Source: Euzebya tangerina
GTDB taxonomy: Bacteria > Actinomycetota > Nitriliruptoria > Euzebyales > Euzebyaceae
Assembly: GCF_003074135.1 (NCBI RefSeq)
Contig: NZ_PPDK01000002.1
Location: forward strand, 434,001 to 498,000
Length of the DNA stretch: 64,000 nt
Direction of reading: 5' to 3'
Position 1 is the first letter of the stretch, and every line of letters starts with the position of its first letter. The position numbers and the translations under genes were made by a program. Below are positions 53,870 through 62,909 of the stretch, piece after piece. The notes beneath the pieces were generated by a model. That model was not told where the DNA came from. It made no database searches and was given only the letters and a program-made list of their open reading frames with translations.

Positions 53870-54645
53870 TGCCAGTCAGGCTGGCGGTGTGCGCCGAGAT
53901 GGTGTTCCTCGACCGTCCGTTCATCGACCGCGTCCGCCGGATTCACGAGCTGGGGTTCGCCGTCGAGATGTGGGACTGGCGCGGGAAGGACATCGAGGGG
54001 ATCGTCGCGACCGGAGCACAGGTCACCTCGATGACCGGCTACATCAGCGGTCGGCTGAGCGATCCGGAGGGTGCCGAGGAGCTGCTCCGGACCGCTGAGG
54101 AGAGCGTGGCCGTGGCGAACCTGCTGGGCGGCCCCAACCTCAACCTGCACGGCACGGGGTTGGGGCCCGAGGGTCTGCCGGTCACGCCGCTGTCCGACCC
54201 GAGCGGAGCCGAGTGGATCACCGCAGCCGACACCCTCCGGCGGGTGGCGGTCCTGGGGGAGCGGGAAGGGGTCACCTTCGTGGTCGAGAACCTGAACACC
54301 GAGGTCGACCATCCGGGTGTGCCCTTTGCCAGCGCTGCCGACGTCCTGGCGCTGGTCAGCGCCGCGGAAAGCCCCCACCTCCGCATGAACCTCGACCTGT
54401 ACCACGCCCAGATCGGGGAGGGCAACCTGATCGAGCTGGTTCGTCGTGCCGCTCCGTGGCTTGGTGAGGTGCAGGTCGCTGACGTGCCGGGACGCTGCGA
54501 ACCCGGTACCGGTGAGATCAACTATCCGGCCATCGCGCGGGCGCTGGCTGAGGTCGGCTACGAGGGTGTGGTCGGCCTGGAGGGGTGGGCCAGCGCGGAC
54601 AGCGAGACGGCACTCGAGCGGTTCCGCGAGGCCTTCACGGTCTGA
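53869..54645 (+). CDS. Hydroxypyruvate isomerase-like TIM-barrel protein
   Basis: This 258-residue xylose-isomerase-like TIM barrel has AVCAEMVFLDRPF at the start, GFAVEMWDW, NLHGTGLGPEG, the metal-binding Glu in VVENLNTEVDHPG, NLDLYHAQIGEGNL and the second metal Glu in GLEGWAS. This matches hydroxypyruvate isomerase (Hyi), which interconverts hydroxypyruvate and tartronate semialdehyde, and related sugar-acid isomerases. The ATG at 53869 overlaps the polA stop by one base, so co-translation with polA is likely though functionally odd. Substrate assignment is uncertain. Confidence 0.83.
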   Translation: MPVRLAVCAEMVFLDRPFIDRVRRIHELGFAVEMWDWRGKDIEGIVATGAQVTSMTGYISGRLSDPEGAEELLRTAEESVAVANLLGGPNLNLHGTGLGPEGLPVTPLSDPSGAEWITAADTLRRVAVLGEREGVTFVVENLNTEVDHPGVPFASAADVLALVSAAESPHLRMNLDLYHAQIGEGNLIELVRRAAPWLGEVQVADVPGRCEPGTGEINYPAIARALAEVGYEGVVGLEGWASADSETALERFREAFTV

Positions 54646-54699
54646 CGCCGCGGCCGGCGCGGGCGGATGCTGCGCTCCTCGGTAGGGGAGGATGCCACC

Positions 54700-56627
54700 A
54701 TGAGCGATGTGACCGCGGTCCTGGCCGAGCACCTCGACGGCTCCTACGGGGCGGTGCGAGATCAGGTCCGGGAGCTGTTGACCGACCCGCTGTTCCACCC
54801 CCGCGCCGGCATGACCCGCGACGAACACCAGGAGCGGGTGTGGGAGCAGCTGGGCGCGCTCGCGGAAGCGGGGCTGAGCCCCGCGCTCGGCTACCCCGAG
54901 ACCTACGGTGGCGCCGGTGACCTCGGCGCGGGCATCGCCGCCTTCGAGACCCTCGCCTTCGGCAGCCTGTCGCTGCTGGTCAAGGCCGGCGTGCAGTGGG
55001 GGCTGTTCGGCGGGGCCATCCAGAACCTCGGGACCGAACGGCACCACCGCACCTACCTGGCCGACATCGCCGATCTGACGCTGCCCGGCTGCTTCGCCAT
55101 GACCGAAGTCGGTCACGGCTCCGACGTCCAGTCGCTGGCCACCACGGCGACGTACGACGCCGCCGACGACACGCTGGTCATCAACACCCCCGAGCCGGAT
55201 GCCACCAAGGACTACATCGGCAACGCCGCCCGAGATGGCCGGGCCGCCGTGGTGTTCGCCCAACTGGTCACCGCTGCCGGGTCGCACGGCGTCCACGCCG
55301 TGGTGGTGCCCATCCGAGACGATGCCGGGGCACCGCTCCCGGGCGTGACCATCGACGACGACGGCCCGAAGGCCGGCCTGAACGGCGTCGACAACGGCTC
55401 GCTCGCCTTCGACAACGTCCACGTGCCACGGGCAATCTGCTCAATCGCTTCGGCGACATCGACGACGACGGCACCTACTCGAGCCCGATCGAGAACCCGA
55501 CGCGCCGCTTCTTCACGATGCTCGGGACCCTGGTCACCGGCCGGTGCAGCGTCGCTGGCGCGGCGATCAGCGCCACCAAGGTCGCCTTGACCATCGCCGT
55601 CCGCTACGGCGCCACGCGTGGCCAGTTCGAGGCGCCGACCGGGTCCAGTGTCGTGATGGAGGGCGAGGACGTCCCCCTGCTGACCTATCAGGCCTATCAA
55701 TCGACGCTGCTGCCGGCGCTGGCCAAGACCTACGCCCTCCACGCCGCCCAGAAGGATCTGGTCGACCGCCTGGTGCAGGCCTTTGCCGACGACGACCCAA
55801 GGGCCCGGCGCGAGGTGGAGTCGCTGGCAGCCGGACTCAAGGCGGTCGCCACCTGGCACGCCAGCGACACCATCCAGGCCTGCCGCGAGGCGTGTGGCGG
55901 CGCGGGCTACCTCTCCCGCAACCGCCTGCCGGATCTGCGGGCAGACACCGACGTGTTCACCACCTTCGAGGGTGCCAACGCCGTCCTATTGCAACTGGTC
56001 GCCAAGGGGCTGCTGACCGGGTACCGCAAGGAGTTCAGTGACCTCGACCTCTTGGGCACGGTCCGGTTCGGCGCCGACATGGTGCTGGACCGGCTGGTCG
56101 AGCGACTGCGCGGCGCGTCGCTCGTGTCGTCGCTGCGTCGCGCGATGCCCGCGTCCGAGGAGACCCCCGACCACGAGGTCGGTCTGCGCAACCGGGCCTG
56201 GCAGATCCAGATGTTCACCCATCGCGAAGAGCACCTGCTCGAGACGGCGGCAGCGAGGATCAAGGGCGGCCTCGACGATCACGGCGATGCCTTCCGCGCG
56301 TTCAACCGCGTGCAGAACCACGTCCTTGCGGCGGCCCGCGCCCACGTGGACGCGCTGGTGCTGCAGGAGCTGACGATCTTCGTCGACACGTGTGACGACG
56401 AGGCCGCCCGGCAGCGGCTCGAGCTGCTGAGCGACCTCTACGCGCTGTCGATCATCCACGAGGATCGGGCCTGGTTCATGGAGCACGGTCGCCTGAGCGC
56501 CGAGGCGTCCAAAGCCGTCACCCGCGAGGTCGAGGACCTGCTGCGCGAGGTGGCACCACACGCGGTCGAGCTGGTCGACGCCTTCGGGGTGCCGGAAGAG
56601 ATGCTCGCACCGATCGCCCGCCGCTGA
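54700..56627 (+). pseudogene. Acyl-CoA oxidase/dehydrogenase, frameshifted
   Basis: Two overlapping frames together encode one acyl-CoA oxidase/dehydrogenase. The first (from ATG 54700, ribosome site GGGGAGG) gives the N-terminal and FAD-binding part (GCFAMTEVGHGSDVQS, FDNVHVPR) and then runs on as nonsense to 55590. The family sequence continues in the other frame from AAT at 55434 (NLLNRFGDIDDDGTYSS, LVTGRCSVAGAA, ACGGAGYLSRNRLPDLR, FTTFEGANAVLLQL) to 56627. Between CGG (ends 55431) and AAT only two bases remain, so one base is missing near 55430-55433. Repaired, the protein would be about 642 residues, normal for acyl-CoA oxidases. A sequencing error is a real alternative. Confidence 0.85.
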
Positions 56628-56677
56628 CCAGGTCGGTGGCCGGGCGGGCTCGGTTCGATCGGGTGCGCCGTGCGTCG

Positions 56678-56726
56678 ACGCATGCGTGAGTTGACCCGCT
56701 CAGGGCGGGCGATCTCACGCATGCGT
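56678..56726. repeat. Perfect 13-bp inverted repeat upstream of the DUF983 gene
   Basis: ACGCATGCGTGAG (56678-56690) and CTCACGCATGCGT (56714-56726) are exact reverse complements. Each arm holds the 10-base palindrome ACGCATGCGT, and the spacer has a second stem CCCGC/GCGGG. It begins about 50 bases after the preceding stop and ends 30 bases before ATG 56756, a position suiting an operator or RNA hairpin. Confidence 0.9.
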
Positions 56727-56755
56727 ACCCGCAAGAGGCCGGCAGACTGGCCGGC

Positions 56756-57151
56756 ATGCCCGAGCCGCCCGAGCAGATCTACCCGCGCGAGCAGGAGCGG
56801 GCGCGGCTGCGACGGGCGCTGCTCATGCAGTGCCCGATGTGCGGGTACGCGCCGGTGACCCACTCCTTCGGTGAGATCGTCGAGACCTGCGAGGGCTGCG
56901 GGTTCGACTTCGAGCGGGGCGAGTCCGGCTACTACGTCGGCGCGATGATCATGAGCATGGCCGTGTGCCTGCTCTCCTTCCTCGTGATCTTCGGCGTCTC
57001 GCTGCTGGTCACCTGGCCCGACGTCCCCTGGACCCTGGTCACCTGGATCGCCGTCGCCGCGATGGTCATCATCCCGATCTGGTTCTACCCGCGCTCCAAG
57101 ACGATCTGGATCTGGGCGGACCACCGAATCAATCCGCGCTGGTCTGAGTAG
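56756..57151 (+). CDS. DUF983 membrane protein with zinc ribbon
   Basis: This 131-residue protein has a four-cysteine zinc-ribbon-like motif (CPMCG about residues 26-30, CEGCG about residues 46-50), the GFDFERGESGYYVGAMIM segment and two membrane helices (about residues 62-85 and 91-110). This is the DUF983 pattern. Family members often occur near cytochrome oxidase or other respiratory genes in proteobacteria, but no function is established and that context is absent here. A 13-bp inverted repeat lies immediately upstream. Confidence 0.88.
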   Translation: MPEPPEQIYPREQERARLRRALLMQCPMCGYAPVTHSFGEIVETCEGCGFDFERGESGYYVGAMIMSMAVCLLSFLVIFGVSLLVTWPDVPWTLVTWIAVAAMVIIPIWFYPRSKTIWIWADHRINPRWSE

Positions 57152-57181
57152 GACGGGCTGACCGAGGGGTAGACAGGGGCC

Positions 57182-57595
57182 ATGAGCTATCACAGCGACG
57201 TGACGCCGGACCAGGCGTTCGACATCATCCAGGACGACGCCGACGCCACGATCGTGGACGTGCGGACCCAGGCCGAGTGGGCCTTCGTGGGCACTCCCCG
57301 TCTGGACGACGCGGCGGGGCGCTACCTCCAGATCGAGTGGAACCACGCAGGCGGCGTCCGCAACGACGCCTTCCTGGACCAACTGCAGGCGGCTGGCGTG
57401 GCCAAGGCCGCGCCGGTGATGTTCCTGTGCCGCTCCGGGGCTCGCTCCCAAGCCGCCGCCAGCGCCGCAACAGCCGCCGGGTTCGAGAGGGCGCAGAACA
57501 TCTCCGACGGGTTCGAGGGCGGCGTGGACGAGGACGGACATCGCGGCAATCGGGCCGGCTGGAAGGCTGACGGCCTGCCGTGGGTCCAGTCCTGA
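57182..57595 (+). CDS. Rhodanese-like sulfurtransferase
   Basis: This 137-residue single-domain rhodanese has TIVDVRTQAEWAFVG, the active-site loop with catalytic Cys in FLCRSGARSQAAA, and the C-terminal NISDGFEGGVDEDGHRG. It can carry a persulfide sulfur. It lies 30 bases after the DUF983 gene and near metZ, separated by the YCII gene. Rhodanese-metZ neighbourhoods are common in other bacteria, and the enzyme may handle sulfide for methionine synthesis; this is inference. Confidence 0.9.
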   Translation: MSYHSDVTPDQAFDIIQDDADATIVDVRTQAEWAFVGTPRLDDAAGRYLQIEWNHAGGVRNDAFLDQLQAAGVAKAAPVMFLCRSGARSQAAASAATAAGFERAQNISDGFEGGVDEDGHRGNRAGWKADGLPWVQS

Positions 57596-57674
57596 CCGCC
57601 TGATCCCGGCCGGACAGAGGGCAATCTCCGGCTCGGTGTCGATTCGACGCTCCCCCGTACGTCGGGACGGGTGA

Positions 57675-57693
57675 GAAGTGGAACAGCCACTTC
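57675..57693. repeat. Short perfect hairpin before the YCII gene
   Basis: GAAGTGG (57675-57681) pairs with CCACTTC (57687-57693) around AACAG. It lies 27 bases before ATG 57720, within the probable mRNA leader. No T-tract follows. Confidence 0.55.
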
Positions 57694-57719
57694 CACCCCA
57701 CAGCACAAGGAGCGCACAG

Positions 57720-58037
57720 ATGCCGAACTACCTCTTGACCTACACGGGCGGATCCGACATGCCGTCCGACCCTGCCGACCAAGCCGCCGTGATGCAGGCC
57801 TGGGGAACCTGGTATGAGACCCTGGGCGACGCTGTCGTCGATGGCGGGGCCCCCCTGGGCGAGTCCCGGAGCATCACCCCCGACGGCGCGGTGTCCGGCG
57901 AGCCCGTCTCGAAGCTCACCGGCTACACGATCCTGGCCGCGGACGACCTCGACCACGCCACCACGCTGGCCAAGGGCTGCCCGATCCTGACCGGCGACGG
58001 CACGGTGGAAGTCAGCACCGCGATCGACATGGGCTGA
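57720..58037 (+). CDS. YCII-like domain protein
   Basis: This 105-residue small protein has the dimeric ferredoxin-like YCII fold: MPNYLLTYTGG, WGTWYETLGDAVVDGGAPL, GYTILAADDLDHATTLAKGCP. YCII proteins include YCII-related enzymes and SgcJ/EcaC-type cofactor-free proteins; the biochemical role of this branch is unknown. AAGGAG at 57708-57713 supports ATG 57720. The conserved His-Asp pair of catalytic YCII dehalogenase-like members is not clear here. Confidence 0.82.
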   Translation: MPNYLLTYTGGSDMPSDPADQAAVMQAWGTWYETLGDAVVDGGAPLGESRSITPDGAVSGEPVSKLTGYTILAADDLDHATTLAKGCPILTGDGTVEVSTAIDMG

Positions 58038-58073
58038 CCCCCGCAGGACGAGGCGTTCCCAGCAATCAACCTG

Positions 58074-58100
58074 CCCGGGCCGGGGACACCGCGGCCCGGG
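58074..58100 (+). terminator. GC-rich hairpin between the YCII gene and metZ
   Basis: CCCGGGCC (58074-58081) and GGCCCGGG (58093-58100) form a perfect 8-bp stem with an 11-base loop. No T-run follows; it may be a terminator or part of the metZ leader. Confidence 0.45.
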
Positions 58101-58119
58101 TCGGGTACACCTGTCGGCC

Positions 58120-58149
58120 ATGACCACTCCGACCGGTCCCGGCCGATGA
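58120..58149 (+). promoter_or_regulatory. Possible 9-codon upstream ORF coupled to metZ
   Basis: ATG 58120 opens MTTPTGPGR and stops with the TGA that overlaps the metZ ATG (ATGA, 58146-58149). It may couple translation of metZ or be chance. No methionine or cysteine codon run is present, so amino acid sensing is not suggested. Confidence 0.3.
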
Positions 58150-59318
58150 CGGCCGAGTGGCGGCCCGACACTGCTGCCGTCCGGGCGGGGCAAACCCGGT
58201 CGCCGATGGCGGAGACCTCAGAGGCCCTGTTCCTCAACTCGGGATACGTCTACGGGTCCGCGGAGGAGGCGGCGGCGGCGTTCGCTGGTGAGCTCGACCG
58301 CCATCGCTACTCGCGTGTGTCCAACCCGACCGTCGCCATGCTGCAAGAGCGAGTGCGGCAGTTGGAGGGGGCGCAGGCCGCGTGGGCGACGGCCAGCGGC
58401 ATGGCCGCGGTGTTCTACGCACTTCTGGCATCGCTCTCCGCCGGCGACCGGGTCGTGGCTGCTCGGAGCCTGTTCGGCTCGTGCTTCGTGGTCCTCGACG
58501 AGCTGCTGCCGCGGTACGGCATCACCTGCGACTTCGTCGATGGGGCGGACCTTGACCAGTGGGAGGCCCAGCTGGCCACTCCCGCTCAGGCCGTGTTCTT
58601 CGAATCCCCCGCCAACCCGATGCAGACCCTGGTCGACATCGCCGCCGTCGCCGAACTAGCCCACGCGGCAGGCGCCACGGTGATCGTCGACAACATCTTC
58701 GCCTCACCGGTGTTCCAGAAGCCTCTGGACCTCGGGGCTGACGTCGTCGTGTACTCGACCACCAAGCACATGGACGGTCAGGGCCGGACGATGGGCGGGA
58801 TGATCTTGGGGACGGAGACGTTCATCGCCGAGCAGGTCCAGCCCTTCATGCGCCACACCGGACCGATCATCAGTCCCTTCAACGCCTGGGTCGTGCTGAA
58901 GTCGCTGGAGACCATGCGGCTGCGTGTGGAGCACATGGCCGCCTCGGCGCTGACCGTGGGGGAGTGGCTGGAGGGTGACACCCGCGTCGAGCGGGTGTGG
59001 TTCCCGTGGTTGGACTCCCACCCGCAGGCCGAGCTGGCCCGACAGCAGATGAGCGGCGGCGGGACCGTGGTCACCTGGGAGGTGCCTGGCGGGACCGCGC
59101 GGGCCTTCGAGGTCCTCAACCGGCTGGAGACCGTCGACATCTCCAACAACTTCGCCGACGCCAAGTCGCTGGCCTGCCACCCGGCAACGACCACCCACCG
59201 ACGCATCGGGCCGGACGCTCGTGCGGCGATCGGGATCACGGACGGGGTCATCCGGGTGTCGGTGGGCCTGGAGGACGTCGGCGACCTGCTCGATGACCTG
59301 GATCAGGCGCTGGGGTGA
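58146..59318 (+). CDS. metZ: O-succinylhomoserine sulfhydrylase
   Basis: This 390-residue PLP enzyme of the Cys/Met metabolism family makes homocysteine from O-succinyl- or O-acetyl-homoserine and sulfide. It has TSEALFLNSGYVY, RYSRVSNPTVAMLQERV, SGMAAVFYALLA, FFESPANPMQTLVD and PLP Lys207 in YSTTKHMDGQGR, followed by the MRHTGPIISPFNAWVVLKSLETM segment. These fit MetZ more than cystathionine synthase. Its 3' end overlaps the AAA+ ATPase gene on the other strand by 16 bases. Confidence 0.93.
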   Translation: MTAEWRPDTAAVRAGQTRSPMAETSEALFLNSGYVYGSAEEAAAAFAGELDRHRYSRVSNPTVAMLQERVRQLEGAQAAWATASGMAAVFYALLASLSAGDRVVAARSLFGSCFVVLDELLPRYGITCDFVDGADLDQWEAQLATPAQAVFFESPANPMQTLVDIAAVAELAHAAGATVIVDNIFASPVFQKPLDLGADVVVYSTTKHMDGQGRTMGGMILGTETFIAEQVQPFMRHTGPIISPFNAWVVLKSLETMRLRVEHMAASALTVGEWLEGDTRVERVWFPWLDSHPQAELARQQMSGGGTVVTWEVPGGTARAFEVLNRLETVDISNNFADAKSLACHPATTTHRRIGPDARAAIGITDGVIRVSVGLEDVGDLLDDLDQALG

Positions 59319-60736
59319 CCGTGCGGCGCGACGTCGGCCGGCTCTCCGCCAAGCAGTCGACGGCCCAGCGCTCCGCCGCGCTCCAACATGTCGGTCAACG
59401 CCCTGTCGACGACGGACTGGGTGAGGACCGGGACGTTGCCGCTGGTGTCGGCGGCGTACAACGCCCCTCGTCGCAGCAACTCGCTGATGAACGACGCGGT
59501 CACGCCTTCGGTCCGGTCCACCACGGCGTCGACGTCGACGGCATCCACGATCAACCCCGTCGCGTAGGCCTGCCAGAGCCGTCTGCGACCGTCCGCGTCC
59601 GGTAGGGGGATCTCGATCGCCAGGTCGATTCGGCCCGGCCGAGCCGCCAGGGCCGGCTCGAGGAGGTCCACGCGGTTGGTGGTCAGCGCGAAGATCACGT
59701 CGTCGTCGGCGCCGACGCCGTCCATCTCGTTCAGCAACTGGAACAGCAGGGGATTCGTTCCAGACGGTCCCATCCCTCGTTCCTGCGCGATCAGATCCAC
59801 GTCCTCGAGGATCAGCATGGAGGGAGCCAGGCTCCGAGCCATCTCTGCTGCGGGAGCGATGGCGCCGAACCCCTGCCCGGACAAGACGATGGACGTCCGG
59901 TCGGGCATCGCGCCCATCAGATAGGTCAGTGTGTGCGTCTTGCCCGTGCCCCGTGGGCCGAAGAGCAGCAACCCGCGCTTGAGATGTCGGCCACCGGCCA
60001 GCAGCGACGGCGCGCGCTGCGCCATGCCGATGGTCTGCTCCTCGATCAGGTCGAGTGTGCCGTCCGGCAGGACCACATCGTCGCGGACCACCCGGGGGAG
60101 GTCGATGAACTCCACCTCGGCCGCATCGTGGTGGAAGGGACCGTGGGGGTTGCCCAGCGTCACGACCTGACCGCGGTGGACGTCGTGCTCGCGCCGAAGT
60201 TCGGTCAACTCTGCGAGGAAGCGCTCTGCGCCGGCACGCTCGGCCGCGACCGCCTCGACGACCAGCTTGTCCTGCCCATGTCGCGGTGCCGGTCCACTGA
60301 TGAAGGCGACGATGGATGCCTGCCCATCCTTGGCGAGGACGACACCGAAGTCCACGCACGACAGCGAACGTCCGACGGCGATCGGTCGCGAGACGTAGTC
60401 CACGGGGCCGAGGCCCATCCCCCCGTGTCCCAACAGCCCGGTGTCGATCGGAGTGATCAACTCGCCCAGGGTCAGGCCGCGGTTGCGACGTCCCTGGCCC
60501 GAAAGGCCGATCAACTCGAGCTCCCGGTTCGGTCGATCTGCCCACAGGTCCAGCGCCAGTTGCACGTTTGGCTGCTCGTGCGGGGCAAGCTTGAGCGAGA
60601 CCACGTCGAGCGACGAGGCTGGCTGGCCTAGGTGGTCGCGGATGGCCGCACTGATGGGTGACTCGCCGGGCCTGCGGTCCTGCGCAATTCCGCGCAGGAA
60701 GTCGGCGAACAACTCGGCGAACTCGGTGCGTTCCAT
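59303..60736 (-). CDS. AAA+ ATPase (CDC48-like module) of unknown role
   Basis: This is a 477-residue ATPase. The AAA+ core (residues about 225-450) has Walker A GPRGTGKT (260-267), Walker B MLILEDVDLI, sensor 1 in ALTTNRVDLLEPAL, and the Arg finger in RPGRIDLAIEIPLPD, most like classic Cdc48/proteasome-type AAA domains. The first 220 residues are a separate alpha/beta region with no motif I recognise, perhaps substrate binding. Single-module proteins like this are widespread in actinobacteria without assigned substrate. It is transcribed alone, towards metZ, 298 bases from the divergent rpsA. Confidence 0.88.
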   Translation of the reverse strand: MERTEFAELFADFLRGIAQDRRPGESPISAAIRDHLGQPASSLDVVSLKLAPHEQPNVQLALDLWADRPNRELELIGLSGQGRRNRGLTLGELITPIDTGLLGHGGMGLGPVDYVSRPIAVGRSLSCVDFGVVLAKDGQASIVAFISGPAPRHGQDKLVVEAVAAERAGAERFLAELTELRREHDVHRGQVVTLGNPHGPFHHDAAEVEFIDLPRVVRDDVVLPDGTLDLIEEQTIGMAQRAPSLLAGGRHLKRGLLLFGPRGTGKTHTLTYLMGAMPDRTSIVLSGQGFGAIAPAAEMARSLAPSMLILEDVDLIAQERGMGPSGTNPLLFQLLNEMDGVGADDDVIFALTTNRVDLLEPALAARPGRIDLAIEIPLPDADGRRRLWQAYATGLIVDAVDVDAVVDRTEGVTASFISELLRRGALYAADTSGNVPVLTQSVVDRALTDMLERGGALGRRLLGGEPADVAPHGHPSA

Positions 60737-61034
60737 GATCCCTTCCCCTGGCGCAGCGCTGATGCGTGCGGTCGCCTGACGACCGTAGGGTGTCGAGCCC
60801 CTGGGTGCCAGCGGCTGACGCGTCCAAGCACCCTCCCACCCGTAGCAGCGTGTGCCCCATCGTGGCAGACTGTTCGCCCTGCCCCGTCACGGGGCCGTCT
60901 GTGCTGCACGCCCACGCGCGGCCGCCGCCGGACACACAAGGCCGCCGGGGACATCTGCCCCGTCGGCGTCGCGATACGAATCCCAACGCCTGCCACCTGG
61001 GCGGGTGTGCCCCCCTTGACTGGACCGCCACACG
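60737..61034. other. Divergent promoter/leader region of the AAA+ gene and rpsA
   Basis: These 298 bases carry no gene. A small hairpin GCCCCG-TCA-CGGGGC lies at 60881-60895, and a GGCCGCCG motif occurs twice near 60917 and 60943. TTGACT at 61016 is too close to the rpsA ATG to be its -35. The rpsA mRNA leader may be long; I see no named ribosomal-protein operator. Confidence 0.5.
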
Positions 61035-62813
61035 ATGACCGACCCCAAGTACACCCTGACCACCGCCGTCGACGAAGAGCGGGAGCGGGGTGCAGCCATC
61101 CTCCTCGAGGAGTTCGGATCCGAGGAGAACTTCCTCGCGGCACTCGAAGCGACCGTCAAGGACTTCGACGACGGTGACATCGTCGAAGGCGTCGTCGTCA
61201 AGGTCGATCCCGAAGAGGTCCTGCTGGACATCGGGTTCAAGTCCGAGGGTGTGATCCCCAGCCGCGAACTGTCGATCAAGCACGACATCGACCCCAATGA
61301 GGTCGTCGCCGTCGGTGACGTGATCGAGGCCCTGGTCCTGCAGAAGGAGGACAAGGACGGCCGTCTGGTCCTCTCCAAGAAGCGCGCCCAGTACGAGCGC
61401 GCCTGGGGCAAGATCGAGGAGATCCACGAGCGCGAGTCCACCGTCACCGGCTCCGTCATCGAGGTGGTCAAGGGTGGCCTCATCCTCGACATCGGTCTGC
61501 GAGGGTTCCTCCCCGCCTCGCTGGTCGAGATGCGCCGGGTCCGCGACCTGCACCCCTACGTGGGGCAGGAGCTCGAGTGCAAGGTCATCGAGCTGGACAA
61601 GAACCGCAACAACGTCGTGCTGTCCCGCCGGAAGTTCCTGGAGGAGACGCAGAGCGAGTTCCGCCGCGAGTTCCTGGAAACCCTGCAGAAGGGCGAGATC
61701 CGCAAGGGCACCGTCTCCTCCTGCGTCAACTTCGGTGCCTTCGTGGACCTCGGTGGCGTCGACGGTCTGGTGCACGTCTCCGAGCTGTCCTGGAAGCACG
61801 TCGACCACCCTGGTGAGGTCGTGGAGCTGGGCCAGGAGGTCGAGGTCGAGGTGCTCGACGTCGATCTGGAGCGCGAGCGCGTCTCGCTGTCCCTGAAGGC
61901 CACGCAGGAAGACCCCTGGCAGCAGTTCGCCCGGCAGCACTACGTCGGCGAGTTCGTCGAGGGCAGCGTCACCAAGCTCGTGCCCTTCGGCGCCTTCGTG
62001 AAGGTCGAGGACGGCATCGAGGGTCTGATCCACATCTCCGAGCTGGCCGACGCCCACGTCGAGCAGCCCGAGCAGGTCGTGAAGGTCGGCGACTCCGCCA
62101 CCGTGAAGATCATCGACATCGACGACGTCCGTCGCCGGATCTCCCTGTCGCTCAAGCAGGCCGTCAAGGCCGGCTACGGCGAGGCGCCGGAGATCGAGGA
62201 GGTCCCGGCCTACGCTGCCGAAGCTCCCTCCTCCGGCGGTGGAGGTGGCGGCTCGAGCTCGAGCTCGGGCGACGGTGGCTCGGCGATGGGTGCCGCACTG
62301 GCGCAGGCGATGCAGCGCTCCTCCGGCAGTGGGGGCGGCAGCGAGGACGCCGAAGCCGAGGCGGGCGACACGGGCCTGTCCGCGCAGGACATCATCGCCC
62401 GGGTCCAGGCCCAGGCCGCAGAGGTGGCTCAGGACGATGCGCCCGTCGGGGCGGACGACTCCGTCGATGACGAGCCAGCTGCGGTCGCCGAGGAGGCTGT
62501 TGCGGCCGAGGCGATGGCCGACGAGGTCCAGACCGAGGCTCCGCCGGCCGACGAGGTGGCGGAGGCGGCCGCCGAAGAGTCCACCGAGCCTGAGGCTGCG
62601 GAGGCTGCGGAGGTTGCGGAGGTCAACGACGAGCCCGCGGCGGACGACAGCGCGGAGGAGGCATCCGGCGCCGAGGCACCGGAAGCCACCGCCGAGGAGG
62701 CGGAGGCAGCCGACGAGCCAGAAGAGGCAGCGGAAGACCCGGTGGCCGAGACCTCCGACGACGAGTCCGAGGACACGCCAACTGCGGACGAGGCCTCCGA
62801 CGAAGAAGAGTAG
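61035..62813 (+). CDS. rpsA: Ribosomal protein S1 with long acidic C-terminal tail
   Basis: This 592-residue protein has four S1 RNA-binding domains (residues about 45-110, 130-195, 220-285, 305-370), including DGDIVEGVVVKVDPEEVLLDIG, SVTGSVIEV-like and FGAFVDLGGVDGLVHVSELSW. This is the four-domain type of actinobacteria, which recruits mRNA to the 30S subunit. The tail (about residues 376-592) is a Gly/Ser-rich linker, then about 170 residues dominated by Glu, Asp and Ala with QDIIARVQAQAAEVA as the only helix-like motif. Other actinobacterial S1 tails are usually shorter. A strong terminator follows. Confidence 0.96.
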   Translation: MTDPKYTLTTAVDEERERGAAILLEEFGSEENFLAALEATVKDFDDGDIVEGVVVKVDPEEVLLDIGFKSEGVIPSRELSIKHDIDPNEVVAVGDVIEALVLQKEDKDGRLVLSKKRAQYERAWGKIEEIHERESTVTGSVIEVVKGGLILDIGLRGFLPASLVEMRRVRDLHPYVGQELECKVIELDKNRNNVVLSRRKFLEETQSEFRREFLETLQKGEIRKGTVSSCVNFGAFVDLGGVDGLVHVSELSWKHVDHPGEVVELGQEVEVEVLDVDLERERVSLSLKATQEDPWQQFARQHYVGEFVEGSVTKLVPFGAFVKVEDGIEGLIHISELADAHVEQPEQVVKVGDSATVKIIDIDDVRRRISLSLKQAVKAGYGEAPEIEEVPAYAAEAPSSGGGGGGSSSSSGDGGSAMGAALAQAMQRSSGSGGGSEDAEAEAGDTGLSAQDIIARVQAQAAEVAQDDAPVGADDSVDDEPAAVAEEAVAAEAMADEVQTEAPPADEVAEAAAEESTEPEAAEAAEVAEVNDEPAADDSAEEASGAEAPEATAEEAEAADEPEEAAEDPVAETSDDESEDTPTADEASDEEE

Positions 62814-62817
62814 GACC

Positions 62818-62864
62818 AGAACAGACGAACGGGACCACCCAGCGGTGGTCCCGTTCGTTGTTCT
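62818..62864 (+). terminator. Strong intrinsic terminator after rpsA
   Basis: ACGAACGGGACCACC (62825-62839) and GGTGGTCCCGTTCGT (62844-62858) form a perfect 15-bp stem with loop CAGC. Six more pairs (AGAACA with TGTTCT) extend it across a one-base bulge. It separates rpsA from coaE. Confidence 0.9.
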
Positions 62865-62909
62865 GACCCCACGGTTCCGGAGGCCGTGGCGGCCTGACAG
62901 CATGGGCTC

